Below are positions 49,769 to 58,500 of a stretch of DNA of 64,000 nt, piece by piece. Source of the DNA: Pristimantibacillus sp052113225 (GTDB taxonomy: Bacteria > Bacillota > Bacilli > Paenibacillales > Paenibacillaceae). The stretch spans positions 496,001 to 560,000 of the forward strand of contig NZ_JBFRCT010000002.1 of assembly GCF_052113225.1 (NCBI RefSeq). The letters are read 5' to 3'. The first letter of the stretch is position 1. Each line of letters starts with the position of its first letter. The position numbers were made by a program, and so were the translations under genes. Under the pieces are notes generated by a model. That model was not told the DNA's origin and made no database searches. It saw only the letters and a list, made by a program, of their open reading frames with translations.

Positions 49769-50035
49769 ATGTTGAATAAGATCGTGCTCACCATGGCGTC
49801 CCTTCGGCTGACATCAGGGACAATTGAAATTTGCGCGGCATTGCTCATGCTTAGGCTGAACCAGATTGATAAGGCTCTGGTGGTTAACTCGTCGCTAGCT
49901 CTAGTTGGTCCTTTTATATTAATTGCAACAACAACGGTTGGACTCATAGGGATGACAGACAAGCTGTCCTTCGGCAAATTAGCGTGGGTAACTGCAGGTG
50001 TTGTTTGTTTGCTCATTGGCATATTGAAAAAATAG
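49769..50035 (+). CDS. yqhV: YqhV family membrane protein (DUF2619)
   Basis: An 88-residue protein with three hydrophobic segments of the YqhV/DUF2619 family (MASLRLTSGTIEICAALLML, ALVVNSSLALVGPFILIATT, VTAGVVCLLIGIL). It precedes spoIIIAA as in B. subtilis. The ribosome-binding site is formed by the end of the second 70-bp repeat unit. Function unknown; sporulation-linked by position. Confidence 0.88.
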   Translation: MLNKIVLTMASLRLTSGTIEICAALLMLRLNQIDKALVVNSSLALVGPFILIATTTVGLIGMTDKLSFGKLAWVTAGVVCLLIGILKK

Positions 50036-50097
50036 TAGAGTTACTTAAGCTTTGCTATGCCATCACACTATAAATCTATCATTCTTCAAGAAGTTGG

Positions 50098-50125
50098 ACA
50101 TATTCAGCCTGGTCAAGCATACAAA
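50098..50125 (+). promoter_or_regulatory. Candidate sigma-E promoter of spoIIIA
   Basis: ACATATT (50098-50104) and CATACAAA (50118-50125) are 13 bases apart, close to the sigma-E consensus. They lie about 40 bases before spoIIIAA. The operon is sigma-E dependent in B. subtilis. Confidence 0.65.
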
Positions 50126-50163
50126 TAAAACTACGAAGGACAAACATCCGGGAGTGATGACTC

Positions 50164-51222
50164 ATGCTGGATCGTGTCGTACATTTACTTCCGCCGGAGC
50201 TTAAGGCGGTACTGGAGCGGCTTCCTGAATCGTCTATGGAGCATCTGGAGGAAATTCGCATTCGGGAAGGACGTCCGCTGGAGCTTGGTATTCGCGGACA
50301 ATCTCGGTTTGCAGACTCTGATGGAACCCTCCGTGCGGGCAGCGATGGAGCGTACAAGCCAACTGCCGATATCTGCCGGAAGCTGCTGGAGAAAATAACA
50401 AACCATTCGCTTTATGCCATGGAAGAGGAATTAAAGCGGGGATTTATTACCGTTGCAGGAGGGCATCGAATTGGACTGGCTGGCCGGACCATTCTCGATG
50501 GCGGGAACGTTCGAGGAATTCGCGATATTGGCGGTTTTAACATTCGGATTGCCCGCGAAGTAGTTGGTTCTGCAAGGAACCTGCTTCCTAAGCTGCTGGA
50601 CAAGAATCGAAAGACCATTCATTCGACACTTATTCTCGCTCCACCTCAGCAAGGGAAAACAACGATTGTCCGCGATATTGCCCGTTCGATCAGCTATGGA
50701 CATTGGGGAATGTTGGAGAATGCGGCAGGCTGGTCTGGCCGCAAGGTTGCCATCGTGGATGAACGGTCCGAGATTGCCGCTTGTGTTCGGGGAATCCCTA
50801 CCTTTGATGTTGGACCTAGGACAGATATTATGGATGCTTGCCCGAAGGCGGAAGGTATGATGATGCTTCTGCGCTCCATGTCTCCAGAAGTGGTCATCGT
50901 CGATGAGATTGGCCGGCCAGAGGACGCGGAGGCTATTCAAGAAGCAAGTCATGCGGGGATTAGCGTGATTGCCACAGCTCATGCTTATGATCTGCATGAC
51001 GCAAGAGGAAGACCGGTGTTACGACAGCTTCTAGATGATGGCACATTCACTTACGTGGTCGAATTAAAGAGGGCGGCGGAAGGGTTTATGCATCGTGTAG
51101 TCGCTGCGGACATGAAAGACAAGCTGCCAGCAGCTGCGAGAGAACCAACTGCTGCAGCAAAGGGCGAGCCGGAGCGGGTTACGCAGACCTACAGCGGTTT
51201 TCAAAGGGGCGATGTCCCTTGA
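50164..51222 (+). CDS. spoIIIAA: Stage III sporulation protein AA
   Basis: A 352-residue secretion-type AAA ATPase of the SpoIIIA-SpoIIQ channel, acting on the mother-cell side. HSLYAMEEELKRGFITVAGG and GGFNIRIAREV precede Walker A APPQQGKTTIVRD (about residue 160), then VDERSEIA, MMLLRSMSPEVVIVDEIGR (Walker B) and a His-rich HAYDLHD region. It is longer than Bacillus SpoIIIAA, with an Ala/Glu-rich extension at the C-terminus. It overlaps spoIIIAB by 4 bases. Confidence 0.95.
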   Translation: MLDRVVHLLPPELKAVLERLPESSMEHLEEIRIREGRPLELGIRGQSRFADSDGTLRAGSDGAYKPTADICRKLLEKITNHSLYAMEEELKRGFITVAGGHRIGLAGRTILDGGNVRGIRDIGGFNIRIAREVVGSARNLLPKLLDKNRKTIHSTLILAPPQQGKTTIVRDIARSISYGHWGMLENAAGWSGRKVAIVDERSEIAACVRGIPTFDVGPRTDIMDACPKAEGMMMLLRSMSPEVVIVDEIGRPEDAEAIQEASHAGISVIATAHAYDLHDARGRPVLRQLLDDGTFTYVVELKRAAEGFMHRVVAADMKDKLPAAAREPTAAAKGEPERVTQTYSGFQRGDVP

Positions 51223-51737
51223 TTAAGCTGATAGGAGCTGTTCTCATTCTTTTCGCAGGCACGATGATCGGCTTTCAGCAAGCAGCTAGGTTGGCCGCAA
51301 GGCCCCGTCAGCTTCGCCAGCTGGCCCATGCTCTTCAAAGATTGGAGACAGAAATCGGATACGGCCACACACCACTTCCGGAAGCTCTTGAAAGAACAGC
51401 CGAAGTTGTAGCGGCTCCATTGGCAGAGTTGTTTCGGAATGCGGCTGATGGGGTGAGGGGATCCGATGGCTTTACCTTTCGCGAGAGCTGGGAACTGGCG
51501 ATGAAGAACGGCTGGAGTTCAACCGCGTTACGCCAGACGGAGCTGGCTGTGATGCTGCGGCTTGGTTCAACCCTTGGCATTAGTGACAAGGAGGATCAGC
51601 TCAAGCATATCCACCTGGCACTCCTGCAGCTGAAAGCAGAAGAAGATGCAGCGAGAGATGATCAAACACGTTACGAAAAAATGTGGAAAAGCCTTGGTGT
51701 ATTGATCGCCGTGCTCGTCGTGATATTGATGGTTTAG
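51219..51737 (+). CDS. spoIIIAB: Stage III sporulation protein AB
   Basis: A 172-residue GspF-like membrane protein of the channel. An N-terminal helix (LIGAVLILFAGTMIGFQQAA) and a C-terminal one (KSLGVLIAVLVVILMV) flank a soluble helical domain (ALQRLETEIGYGHTPLPEAL). The TTG start overlaps the spoIIIAA stop and follows AAAGGGGCGATG. Confidence 0.94.
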   Translation: MIKLIGAVLILFAGTMIGFQQAARLAARPRQLRQLAHALQRLETEIGYGHTPLPEALERTAEVVAAPLAELFRNAADGVRGSDGFTFRESWELAMKNGWSSTALRQTELAVMLRLGSTLGISDKEDQLKHIHLALLQLKAEEDAARDDQTRYEKMWKSLGVLIAVLVVILMV

Positions 51738-51752
51738 TGGGGTGCCGCACAA

Positions 51753-51956
51753 ATGAATATGGATGTGAGCGCTATTTTCCAAATTGCAGGGATCGGAATC
51801 ATCATTGGTATGATTCATACGGTTCTCAAGCAAATGGGAAAAGAGGATATGGCGCAATGGGTAACCTTAATCGGCTTTGTCGTAGTCCTATTTATGGTCA
51901 TTCGGTTACTGAACGATTTGTTTCAAGAAATCAAGACGATCTTTCTGTTTCAGTGA
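51753..51956 (+). CDS. spoIIIAC: Stage III sporulation protein AC
   Basis: A 67-residue protein with two transmembrane helices (IFQIAGIGIIIGMIHTVL and WVTLIGFVVVLFMVIRLL), normal for SpoIIIAC. AGTGGGGTGCCGCACAA precedes the ATG. A membrane component of the feeding-tube channel. Confidence 0.94.
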   Translation: MNMDVSAIFQIAGIGIIIGMIHTVLKQMGKEDMAQWVTLIGFVVVLFMVIRLLNDLFQEIKTIFLFQ

Positions 51957-51995
51957 AGTAAGACGTCTAGAGAAGCCGCAAGTAGGTGAATAAAG

Positions 51996-52391
51996 TTGGA
52001 AATTATTCAGATCGTCGGCCTTGGGCTGATCGCCACAATACTCATCATAGTCGTTCGGGAGCAGAAGCCGTTATTCGCTTTTCTGCTTGCGGCTTTTACC
52101 GGCCTTTTTATCTTCATCTTTCTTATCGGTAAAATCGATTCGGTCATCAAAGTACTTGAGGATTTGGCGAACCGCTCAGGCATTCCATCTATCTACTTGA
52201 ANACGATTCTGAAAATAATCGGTATCGCCTATATCGCCGAATTCGGAGCCCAGATCGTAAGAGATGCCGGTCAAGACAGCATCGCATCCAGAATCGAATT
52301 CGCGGGTAAGGTTCTCATACTCGTCATGGCGGTTCCGATCATTAGCGTCATCGTCGAGACGGTGATCGGGCTGCTGCCGGCGGGGAGTTGA
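51996..52391 (+). CDS. spoIIIAD: Stage III sporulation protein AD
   Basis: A 131-residue membrane protein with four hydrophobic segments. It shows the family's SGIPSIYL.TILKIIGIAYIAEFGAQIV region. One base (52202) is undetermined, leaving one residue unknown; the frame is intact. TTG start at 51996 behind AGTAGGTGAATAAAG. Confidence 0.93.
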   Translation: MEIIQIVGLGLIATILIIVVREQKPLFAFLLAAFTGLFIFIFLIGKIDSVIKVLEDLANRSGIPSIYLXTILKIIGIAYIAEFGAQIVRDAGQDSIASRIEFAGKVLILVMAVPIISVIVETVIGLLPAGS

Positions 52392-52395
52392 ACGG

Positions 52396-53640
52396 ATGAA
52401 CAAGCTATATGTATATGCCACCCGCTTAATCGCTTTTCTAGTCATCGCCTGGCTGGTCAGTATGCTTCTGGTCACGCCGGTTATGGCAGCAGAGAACACA
52501 CCGACAGAAGAGTCCGGGCATGGGCAGCAGCAGACAGATCCGGCGATGACGAATCAGCTGACAGAAAGTCAGTTGAAAGGATTGGATACGCAAACGGTAG
52601 AGAATTACTGGAGTCAACTAAAAGAGGAATACGGTGGATATTTTCCTGATGAGAAAATGCCCAGTTTCTTCCAAATGCTGAAGCCAGATGGCGAAGGGCT
52701 CAAGCTCAAAACAGTATTCAAAGGGCTGCTTGGCTATTTCTTTCATGAAGTGCTGTATAACGGCAAGCTCCTCGTTACAATCGTCATGCTGACTGTATTC
52801 AGCATGGTGCTGGAAACGCTGCAAAACGCCTTCGAACGGAATGCGGTCAGCAAGGTTGCTTATTCGATCACCTACATGGTGCTTATCATTATCGCTGTCA
52901 ACAGCTTTCATGTCGCCATTGGTTATGCGAAGGATGCAATCGAAACCATGATCCAATTCATGCTCGCGATGATGCCGCTGCTCCTGACACTTCTTGCTGC
53001 TATGGGGAATGTGGTCACGGTTTCCATTTTGCATCCGCTGATCATCTTTATGATTCATACGGTTGGAACGGTCATCTATACGATTGTGTTCCCGCTGCTT
53101 TTCTTCTCGGCAGTGCTTCATATTGTGAGTGCTTTAACGGATAAATTTAAAGTCACTCAACTGGCGAATCTGCTTCGGAATATCGGCGTTGCGATCATGG
53201 GTGTGCTGGTAACCGTGTTTCTAGGTGTTCTATCCGTTCAGGGGGCAAAAGGAGCGGTAACAGACGGGATTACGATGCGGACTGCAAAGTTCGTAACGGG
53301 TAACTTTGTCCCCGTCGTAGGACGGATGTTCTCAGATGCTGCGGATACCGTTATCTCTGCTTCGTTGCTAGCCAAGAATGCGATTGGTCTCGCTGGTGTT
53401 ATCATCTTGCTCTTTTTATGCGCCTTTCCCGCTGTGAAAATATTGACTCTGGCGCTTATCTACAATGTCTCTGCAGCTGCCATGCAGCCGCTTGGCGATT
53501 CTCCCATCGTTGCCTGCCTGCAAACGATAGGCAAAACGATGATCTATGTATTCGCTGCTCTTGCCGCAGTCAGCCTAATGTTCTTCCTTGCAGTCACTAT
53601 CGTGCTGACAGCAGGCAACGCCGCCCTTATGGTGCGATGA
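52396..53640 (+). CDS. spoIIIAE: Stage III sporulation protein AE
   Basis: A 414-residue polytopic protein with a signal-like N-terminal helix (LIAFLVIAWLVSMLLVTPVM), an acidic, Gln-rich external segment (about 35-85) and seven to eight transmembrane helices thereafter. It forms a central membrane part of the channel together with SpoIIIAC and SpoIIIAD. It starts 4 bases after spoIIIAD with GGGGAGTTGAACGG. Confidence 0.94.
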   Translation: MNKLYVYATRLIAFLVIAWLVSMLLVTPVMAAENTPTEESGHGQQQTDPAMTNQLTESQLKGLDTQTVENYWSQLKEEYGGYFPDEKMPSFFQMLKPDGEGLKLKTVFKGLLGYFFHEVLYNGKLLVTIVMLTVFSMVLETLQNAFERNAVSKVAYSITYMVLIIIAVNSFHVAIGYAKDAIETMIQFMLAMMPLLLTLLAAMGNVVTVSILHPLIIFMIHTVGTVIYTIVFPLLFFSAVLHIVSALTDKFKVTQLANLLRNIGVAIMGVLVTVFLGVLSVQGAKGAVTDGITMRTAKFVTGNFVPVVGRMFSDAADTVISASLLAKNAIGLAGVIILLFLCAFPAVKILTLALIYNVSAAAMQPLGDSPIVACLQTIGKTMIYVFAALAAVSLMFFLAVTIVLTAGNAALMVR

Positions 53641-53671
53641 CAGCAAAGCGAATCAAAGGAGGCGAAGAAGT

Positions 53672-54409
53672 GTGATTGCTTGGCTCAGCGATTGGCTGAG
53701 AGATATTATTGCGGTCATCATGCTTGCAACATTCGTGGAGCTGCTGCTGCCGAACAAATCGATGCAGCGTTATGCAAGGCTGGTTATCGGACTTCTCATA
53801 CTGCTCACCATCATGTCGCCGATCCTTCGGCTGCTGCAAGGAGACTTTAATGCCAAGCTGAAGGATGGAATATCGAATTGGGATCAGCTAGAGGCACAGC
53901 ATGAAGTAAAGATGCCAACTCTAAATGACATCCAGAAGAAAGCGGAAGATCTGAATAAGCAGCAAAACAGTGATGCAGCGGCATTGATGGAGCAGACACT
54001 GGAGAACTCGATGGTGGATGCCGTAGTGAAGCAGACGGGGCTTTCAGTAGAAGCCGTAGATGTGACGCTGAAATGGGAACAGCAAGGCAAGACGATGACA
54101 CCGTACGTCAGCGCCGTGCTCGTCACCTTGCCTACTGACAAAGCAGATTCAGCCTCATCCGAGGAGTCCAGTGATGCTGTCAAAGAGGTAGCATCCGTCA
54201 GCGTAGATGTAGATGTGGATGTCAATATCGACCGCAGCCAAGATGATAAGCAAGCTGCTGGAGATGCAGCTCAAGAGAAGCCTGATGATGGATTTACGAA
54301 GGTGAATCCATCAGATAGTGAGGAGATACGGGATGTTCTGGCGGAGGGCTGGAGTGTTAATCCAAGCAGAATTCAGGTGCGGCAGCGGGCAGAGAGCAGC
54401 GTCCATTAA
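53672..54409 (+). CDS. spoIIIAF: Stage III sporulation protein AF
   Basis: A 245-residue protein. Two N-terminal transmembrane helices (WLRDIIAVIMLATFVELLLP and ARLVIGLLILLTIMSPILRL) precede a ring-building-motif domain (about residues 100-245), here with a Ser/Glu/Asp-rich insertion (SASSEESSDAV to DVDVDVNIDRSQDDK) that makes it longer than the Bacillus protein. GTG start after AAAGGAGGCGAAGAA. Confidence 0.92.
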   Translation: MIAWLSDWLRDIIAVIMLATFVELLLPNKSMQRYARLVIGLLILLTIMSPILRLLQGDFNAKLKDGISNWDQLEAQHEVKMPTLNDIQKKAEDLNKQQNSDAAALMEQTLENSMVDAVVKQTGLSVEAVDVTLKWEQQGKTMTPYVSAVLVTLPTDKADSASSEESSDAVKEVASVSVDVDVDVNIDRSQDDKQAAGDAAQEKPDDGFTKVNPSDSEEIRDVLAEGWSVNPSRIQVRQRAESSVH

Positions 54410-54430
54410 AGCGGAAGGAGAGGGAGCAGA

Positions 54431-55063
54431 GTGGCCAAATGGCTGAGTGGTCTCGAATCGGTAGTGGGCGGCGGTCCAGGCGGCCCGAAGCGGGTAAAAA
54501 CCTTACGGCTGCTTCTGATCATCGGCTGTATTGGAGCGGCGCTTATGCTGCTCAACTCCTATATCAATTTCAATAAGGTTGATACCGTGACGCAGGGGGC
54601 GAATCCTCCTCCCCAGGATACAGGCGCATTTGGGAATACAGAAACAACAGATAACTCGCAGTTTGCAGCTATTGAGAGACCTCTTGAGAATCGACTGAAG
54701 GAGATATTGGAGAAAATCGTTGGTGTCGGCCCAGTGGATGTCCTTTTGACAATCGATTCTACGGAGGAGATTGAAATCGCAAGGGAGAGTTCGGAGTCGC
54801 AGTCGACTACTGATGAGGATGATCGAAACGGCGGCAAAAGGCATATCACCGCGATTAACAAGGATGGTAAAGTGGTCATTGCTGAAGTTGCAGGAGATCA
54901 GAAGCCGATCGTAACGAAGACGATTAATCCGAGCATTCGCGGTGTGCTCATCGTCGCCAAAGGCGCCGAGAATCAGACCGTGAGACGCCTTATTATAGAC
55001 GCGGTGGAAAAGGGCGTTAATGTACCTGCGAACCGCATTTCAGTAGCCCCAAGCAAGCAATAA
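54431..55063 (+). CDS. spoIIIAG: Stage III sporulation protein AG
   Basis: A 210-residue protein with one transmembrane helix (about residues 25-44) and an intermembrane ring-forming domain (ERPLENRLKEILEKIVGVGP, VDVLLTIDSTEEIEI, STRGVLIVAKGAENQTV-like). SpoIIIAG forms the large ring seen in B. subtilis. GTG start after GGAAGGAGAGGGAGCAGA. Confidence 0.94.
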   Translation: MAKWLSGLESVVGGGPGGPKRVKTLRLLLIIGCIGAALMLLNSYINFNKVDTVTQGANPPPQDTGAFGNTETTDNSQFAAIERPLENRLKEILEKIVGVGPVDVLLTIDSTEEIEIARESSESQSTTDEDDRNGGKRHITAINKDGKVVIAEVAGDQKPIVTKTINPSIRGVLIVAKGAENQTVRRLIIDAVEKGVNVPANRISVAPSKQ

Positions 55064-55091
55064 TAATAAACCATTATTAGGAGGGTGTTCT

Positions 55092-55715
55092 ATGAACACG
55101 AAAAGACAAACAATTTGGCTCGTATCGATGCTCAGCTTGATGGTCGTATTATCCGCGTATTATCTGTTTACTCAAGACACCAAATCACCGGATATGCTGT
55201 CTGACGGTACACAGACGGAGCAAAAGGCAGGAGCAACAGAAGCTTCGGCAGACAATAGCCAGATTGTGGTTGATCAGGTGGGCCAGGACGAAACAGCCAA
55301 TGCCAGCAATGATGGCTTATCAAAAGAAGATAAGCAAGTCCTCGATCAAATTGAGGCACAAGGCGGAGTAGACAGCAGTGTATTTGCCCAAGTGGAAGAA
55401 AAGCGCAGTCAGTTAAACAGCGATCAGCAGGATAAACTGTTCTCTGATATCACTGATCTGCAGGACCCTGAAGACTCCAAAGCTGCTATGCAGCAGCTCG
55501 AGCAGCTGGAAGAGAAAAACTCGAAATTAACAAGCATCGAGAATGAATTGATGAAGAGCTTCCAGACAGCAATTGTTAACGAAGAAGGCAACGGTTATAA
55601 AGTATTGGTCGAAAGCGAAAAGCTGGATAAGACCCAAGCGGCCAACATTATTGATCTCGTTATGAAAACATTAAACGTAGGTGCTGACCAAGTTTCGGTA
55701 CAATTTATCAAGTAA
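55092..55715 (+). CDS. spoIIIAH: Stage III sporulation protein AH
   Basis: A 207-residue protein with an N-terminal helix (TIWLVSMLSLMVVLSAYYLF), a disordered acidic linker and a C-terminal YscJ/FliF-like domain (KLTSIENELMKSFQTAIVNE to LNVGADQVSVQFIK). SpoIIIAH binds forespore SpoIIQ, forming the bridge between the membranes. It is the last gene of the operon, followed by a terminator. Confidence 0.94.
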   Translation: MNTKRQTIWLVSMLSLMVVLSAYYLFTQDTKSPDMLSDGTQTEQKAGATEASADNSQIVVDQVGQDETANASNDGLSKEDKQVLDQIEAQGGVDSSVFAQVEEKRSQLNSDQQDKLFSDITDLQDPEDSKAAMQQLEQLEEKNSKLTSIENELMKSFQTAIVNEEGNGYKVLVESEKLDKTQAANIIDLVMKTLNVGADQVSVQFIK

Positions 55716-55722
55716 AGTAGAG

Positions 55723-55761
55723 GAGGCCGACAGGGATATGATCCCTGATCGGCCTCTTTTT
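55723..55761 (+). terminator. Intrinsic terminator of spoIIIA
   Basis: GAGGCCGA...TCGGCCTC with an inner CAGGGAT/ATCCCTG stem, followed by five T residues, 8 bases after spoIIIAH. Confidence 0.9.
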
Positions 55762-55826
55762 CATTTGTATAAAAGTTCCAATATTAATGGCATATTAAAA
55801 AATTGATTCGTGTTCCGCCGCGTTTG

Positions 55827-55835
55827 TGATATAAT
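55827..55835 (+). promoter_or_regulatory. Extended -10 promoter of accBC
   Basis: TGATATAAT (extended -10) lies about 124 bases before accB, giving a leader of about 115 nt. TTGATT at 55803 is 21 bases away, too far to be a normal -35. Confidence 0.6.
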
Positions 55836-55958
55836 GTTAGACGTTATGTGACGGATAAATATCCATAAGAAACTGAATAATGCTATTCTATCAGGGTAAA
55901 AAGCAAACGCATACGAAGCAACAAGGCTTCGGAAACTTTTAAGGAGTGAAAACTATTC

Positions 55959-56453
55959 ATGTTCAAATTGAGCGAGATTAAGGAATTGATCAAACTGGTT
56001 GATCAGACTTCCGTTCATGAGCTGGAGATCGAAAACGAAGGAGCACGCTTATTCATTCGCAAGCCTGGCAAGACCGAAGTGGTGAATGTACAAGCAGCCC
56101 CAATTACGCATACATATTCGCAGGCGCCTGTATTTGCACCACAGCCGGCAGCAGAAGCTCCTCAAGCAGCTGTGCAGGCCAGCACACCTGCAGCAAGTCC
56201 AAATACAGACAATCTGCACCAAATTGTTTCGCCAATGGTTGGTACGTTTTACAGCTCACCGTCTCCTGACGCAGCAGAATTCGTCAAGGCAGGCGACCGT
56301 GTAACGGAGAAGAGCGTTGTATGTATTCTCGAAGCGATGAAGCTGATGAACGAGCTGGAAGCAGAAGTTCGCGGTGAGATTGTTGAAATTCTGGTATCCA
56401 ACGGTCAATTGGTGGAATATGGCCAGCCGTTGTTCCTTGTAAAACCGGAATAA
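55959..56453 (+). CDS. accB: Biotin carboxyl carrier protein of acetyl-CoA carboxylase
   Basis: A 164-residue BCCP. The N-terminal domain (FKLSEIKELIKLVDQTSVHE) is joined by a Pro/Ala/Gln linker to the biotinyl domain with the acceptor lysine in CILEAMKLMNE (about residue 129). It carries carboxybiotin between AccC and the carboxyltransferase in malonyl-CoA synthesis. It begins after TTAAGGAGTGAAAACTATTC, and accC follows 48 bases later. Confidence 0.96.
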   Translation: MFKLSEIKELIKLVDQTSVHELEIENEGARLFIRKPGKTEVVNVQAAPITHTYSQAPVFAPQPAAEAPQAAVQASTPAASPNTDNLHQIVSPMVGTFYSSPSPDAAEFVKAGDRVTEKSVVCILEAMKLMNELEAEVRGEIVEILVSNGQLVEYGQPLFLVKPE

Positions 56454-56500
56454 GACCAGCTCCGAATTTGGAGAAATTGTTGCCTGAGAGGAGTACGAAT

Positions 56501-57865
56501 GTGAAATTCCAAAAAGTATTAATCGCTAACCGGGGAGAAATCGCGGTGCGCATCATTCGCGCTTGTCGCGAGCTCGGTATTTCGACTGTAGCTGTTTATT
56601 CCGAAGCTGACCGTGATTCTCTGCATGTGCGACTTGCAGATGAAGCCTATTGCATCGGTCCAACTGCTTCCAAGGACAGTTATTTAAATTTGACAAACCT
56701 GATGAGTGTTGCCACGATAACAGGTTGTGATGCTGTGCATCCGGGTTACGGCTTCTTGGCCGAGAATGCGGATTTCGCAGAGATCTGTGAATCATGCAAC
56801 ATTACCTTTATTGGTCCTTCCCCAGAAGCGATCAGCAAAATGGGTGACAAAGCCGTTGCGAAGCAAACGATGAAGGAAGCGGATGTTCCGGTCATTCCGG
56901 GCTCTGACGGCCTTATTGAAAATATGGATGACGCAATCCGTATTGCACGCAGCATTGGATACCCGGTTATTATTAAAGCAACTGCCGGCGGCGGCGGCAA
57001 AGGGATTCGTATTGCCGAGGATGAGGATACGCTCATTCAGCAAATTACGACGGCCCAGCAGGAAGCTCAAAAGGCTTTCGGTAATGCCGGCGTATATCTG
57101 GAGAAATATCTGACGGGCATGAAGCACGTCGAAATTCAAATTATGGCCGACAAGCACGGCAATGCTGTTCATTTATTCGAACGTGACTGTTCCGTGCAGC
57201 GCCGTCGTCAGAAGCTTGTTGAGGAAGCGCCTTGCCCAATCCTGTCGCCAGCACTTCGTGAGCGTATGGGAAGCGCAGCTGTTCGTGCAGCATTAGCTGT
57301 TCAATATTCAGGTGCCGGAACTCTTGAGTTTCTGCTTGGTCCAGACGGTAACTTCTACTTCATGGAGATGAATACACGTATTCAGGTTGAACATCCGGTT
57401 ACAGAGATGATAACGAATGTTGACTTGATTAAAGAGATGATCTCCGTTGCAGAAGGTAATCCGTTGTCATTCAAGCAAGAAGATCTCCACATTAACGGAT
57501 GGGCAATCGAATGCCGGATTAACGCGGAAGATTCGGAGCGTAACTTTATGCCGTCTCCAGGTCTTATTCCGTTCTACCTGCCACCAGGCGGTACGGGCGT
57601 TCGGGTGGACAGCGCAGTGTATCCTGGTTACACCATTTCGCCGCACTACGATTCGATGATTGCGAAGCTGATTGTATGGGGTAGAACGAGAGAAGAAGCC
57701 ATCGCTCGTATGAAGCGTGCGCTTTCCGAATTTGCGATTGATGGCATTAAAACAACGATTCCTTTCCATCAAAAGCTTCTGAATCACCCGATTTTCGTAA
57801 AAGGCACCTTTGATATTAAATTCCTGGAAGAATACGATGTGAATCAGCCGGAACAAGCGGAATAG
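56501..57865 (+). CDS. accC: Biotin carboxylase of acetyl-CoA carboxylase
   Basis: A 454-residue ATP-grasp enzyme carboxylating BCCP-biotin. LIANRGEIAVRIIRACRELG is at the N-terminus, IKATAGGGGKGIRIA is the glycine-rich ATP loop, EMNTRIQVEHPVTEMI holds catalytic residues. The GTG at 56501 follows GAGAGGAGTACGAAT; a longer frame from 56468 would include the ribosome-binding site. Confidence 0.96.
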   Translation: MKFQKVLIANRGEIAVRIIRACRELGISTVAVYSEADRDSLHVRLADEAYCIGPTASKDSYLNLTNLMSVATITGCDAVHPGYGFLAENADFAEICESCNITFIGPSPEAISKMGDKAVAKQTMKEADVPVIPGSDGLIENMDDAIRIARSIGYPVIIKATAGGGGKGIRIAEDEDTLIQQITTAQQEAQKAFGNAGVYLEKYLTGMKHVEIQIMADKHGNAVHLFERDCSVQRRRQKLVEEAPCPILSPALRERMGSAAVRAALAVQYSGAGTLEFLLGPDGNFYFMEMNTRIQVEHPVTEMITNVDLIKEMISVAEGNPLSFKQEDLHINGWAIECRINAEDSERNFMPSPGLIPFYLPPGGTGVRVDSAVYPGYTISPHYDSMIAKLIVWGRTREEAIARMKRALSEFAIDGIKTTIPFHQKLLNHPIFVKGTFDIKFLEEYDVNQPEQAE

Positions 57866-57881
57866 TACAATCTGCACTGGT

Positions 57882-57910
57882 TTGTCATATTTCACGTCGA
57901 ATGTTATAGT
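57882..57910 (+). promoter_or_regulatory. SigA promoter of the Asp23-family gene
   Basis: TTGTCA at 57882-57887 and TATAGT at 57905-57910 are spaced 17 bases apart, about 80 bases before the ATG. Confidence 0.65.
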
Positions 57911-57992
57911 ATAGAAATAAGATGCGAAGGTAACACTTCGGTTTTGCTAGCCACAACCGGAGCGCGCAACTTTAAGGAGGTGTACAACCATC

Positions 57993-58400
57993 ATGAGTAC
58001 GATTGCTGCAGATTATGAAAGAACGGACATTGGCACCATTCAAATTGCACCCGAAGTCATTGAAGTGATCGCAGGACTGGCTACTGTAGAAGTGAATGGA
58101 GTAGCAGGAATGAGTGGCGGATTTGCAGGCGGCATTGCCGAATTGCTTGGCCGCAAGAATTTGTCTAAGGGCGTTAAGGTTGAGGTCGGCCAGCGTGAAG
58201 CTGCAGTCGATGTGTCGATTATCGTGGAGTACGGCAACCGGATTCCGGAAATCGCCTCGGAAATTCAACGTAATGTAAAACGCTCCATCGAAATGATGAC
58301 AGGATTGAATGTAATTGAAGTGAACGTACATATTCACGATGTACATTTCAAGACAGAGAGCAAGCCGGAAGAAGAAGACTCAAATTTCCGCGTGAAATAA
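57993..58400 (+). CDS. yqhY: Asp23/Gls24 family envelope stress protein (YqhY)
   Basis: A 135-residue Asp23-domain protein (GTIQIAPEVIEVIAGLATVE, VNGVAGMSGGF, VDVSIIVEYGNRIPEIASEI, VIEVNVHIHDVHF). In B. subtilis YqhY is linked to acetyl-CoA carboxylase activity, matching its place after accBC. Asp23 proteins are tethered to the membrane by AmaP in staphylococci, and an AmaP-like gene follows. ATG after AAGGAGGTGTACAACC. Confidence 0.93.
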   Translation: MSTIAADYERTDIGTIQIAPEVIEVIAGLATVEVNGVAGMSGGFAGGIAELLGRKNLSKGVKVEVGQREAAVDVSIIVEYGNRIPEIASEIQRNVKRSIEMMTGLNVIEVNVHIHDVHFKTESKPEEEDSNFRVK

Positions 58401-58428
58401 CAAACACGCTGATGAATTGAATTAATAT

Positions 58429-58472
58429 AACCCCCTCGTGATGGTTATGCCGCTTCGCGCAAGGGGGTTTTC
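58429..58472 (+). terminator. Terminator-like hairpin between yqhY and amaP
   Basis: AACCCCCT pairs with AGGGGGTT across a 25-base loop and is followed by TT. It may partly separate yqhY from amaP. Confidence 0.55.
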
Positions 58473-58500
58473 ATTCGCTCTGACGCAGGGAGGCGTTACG

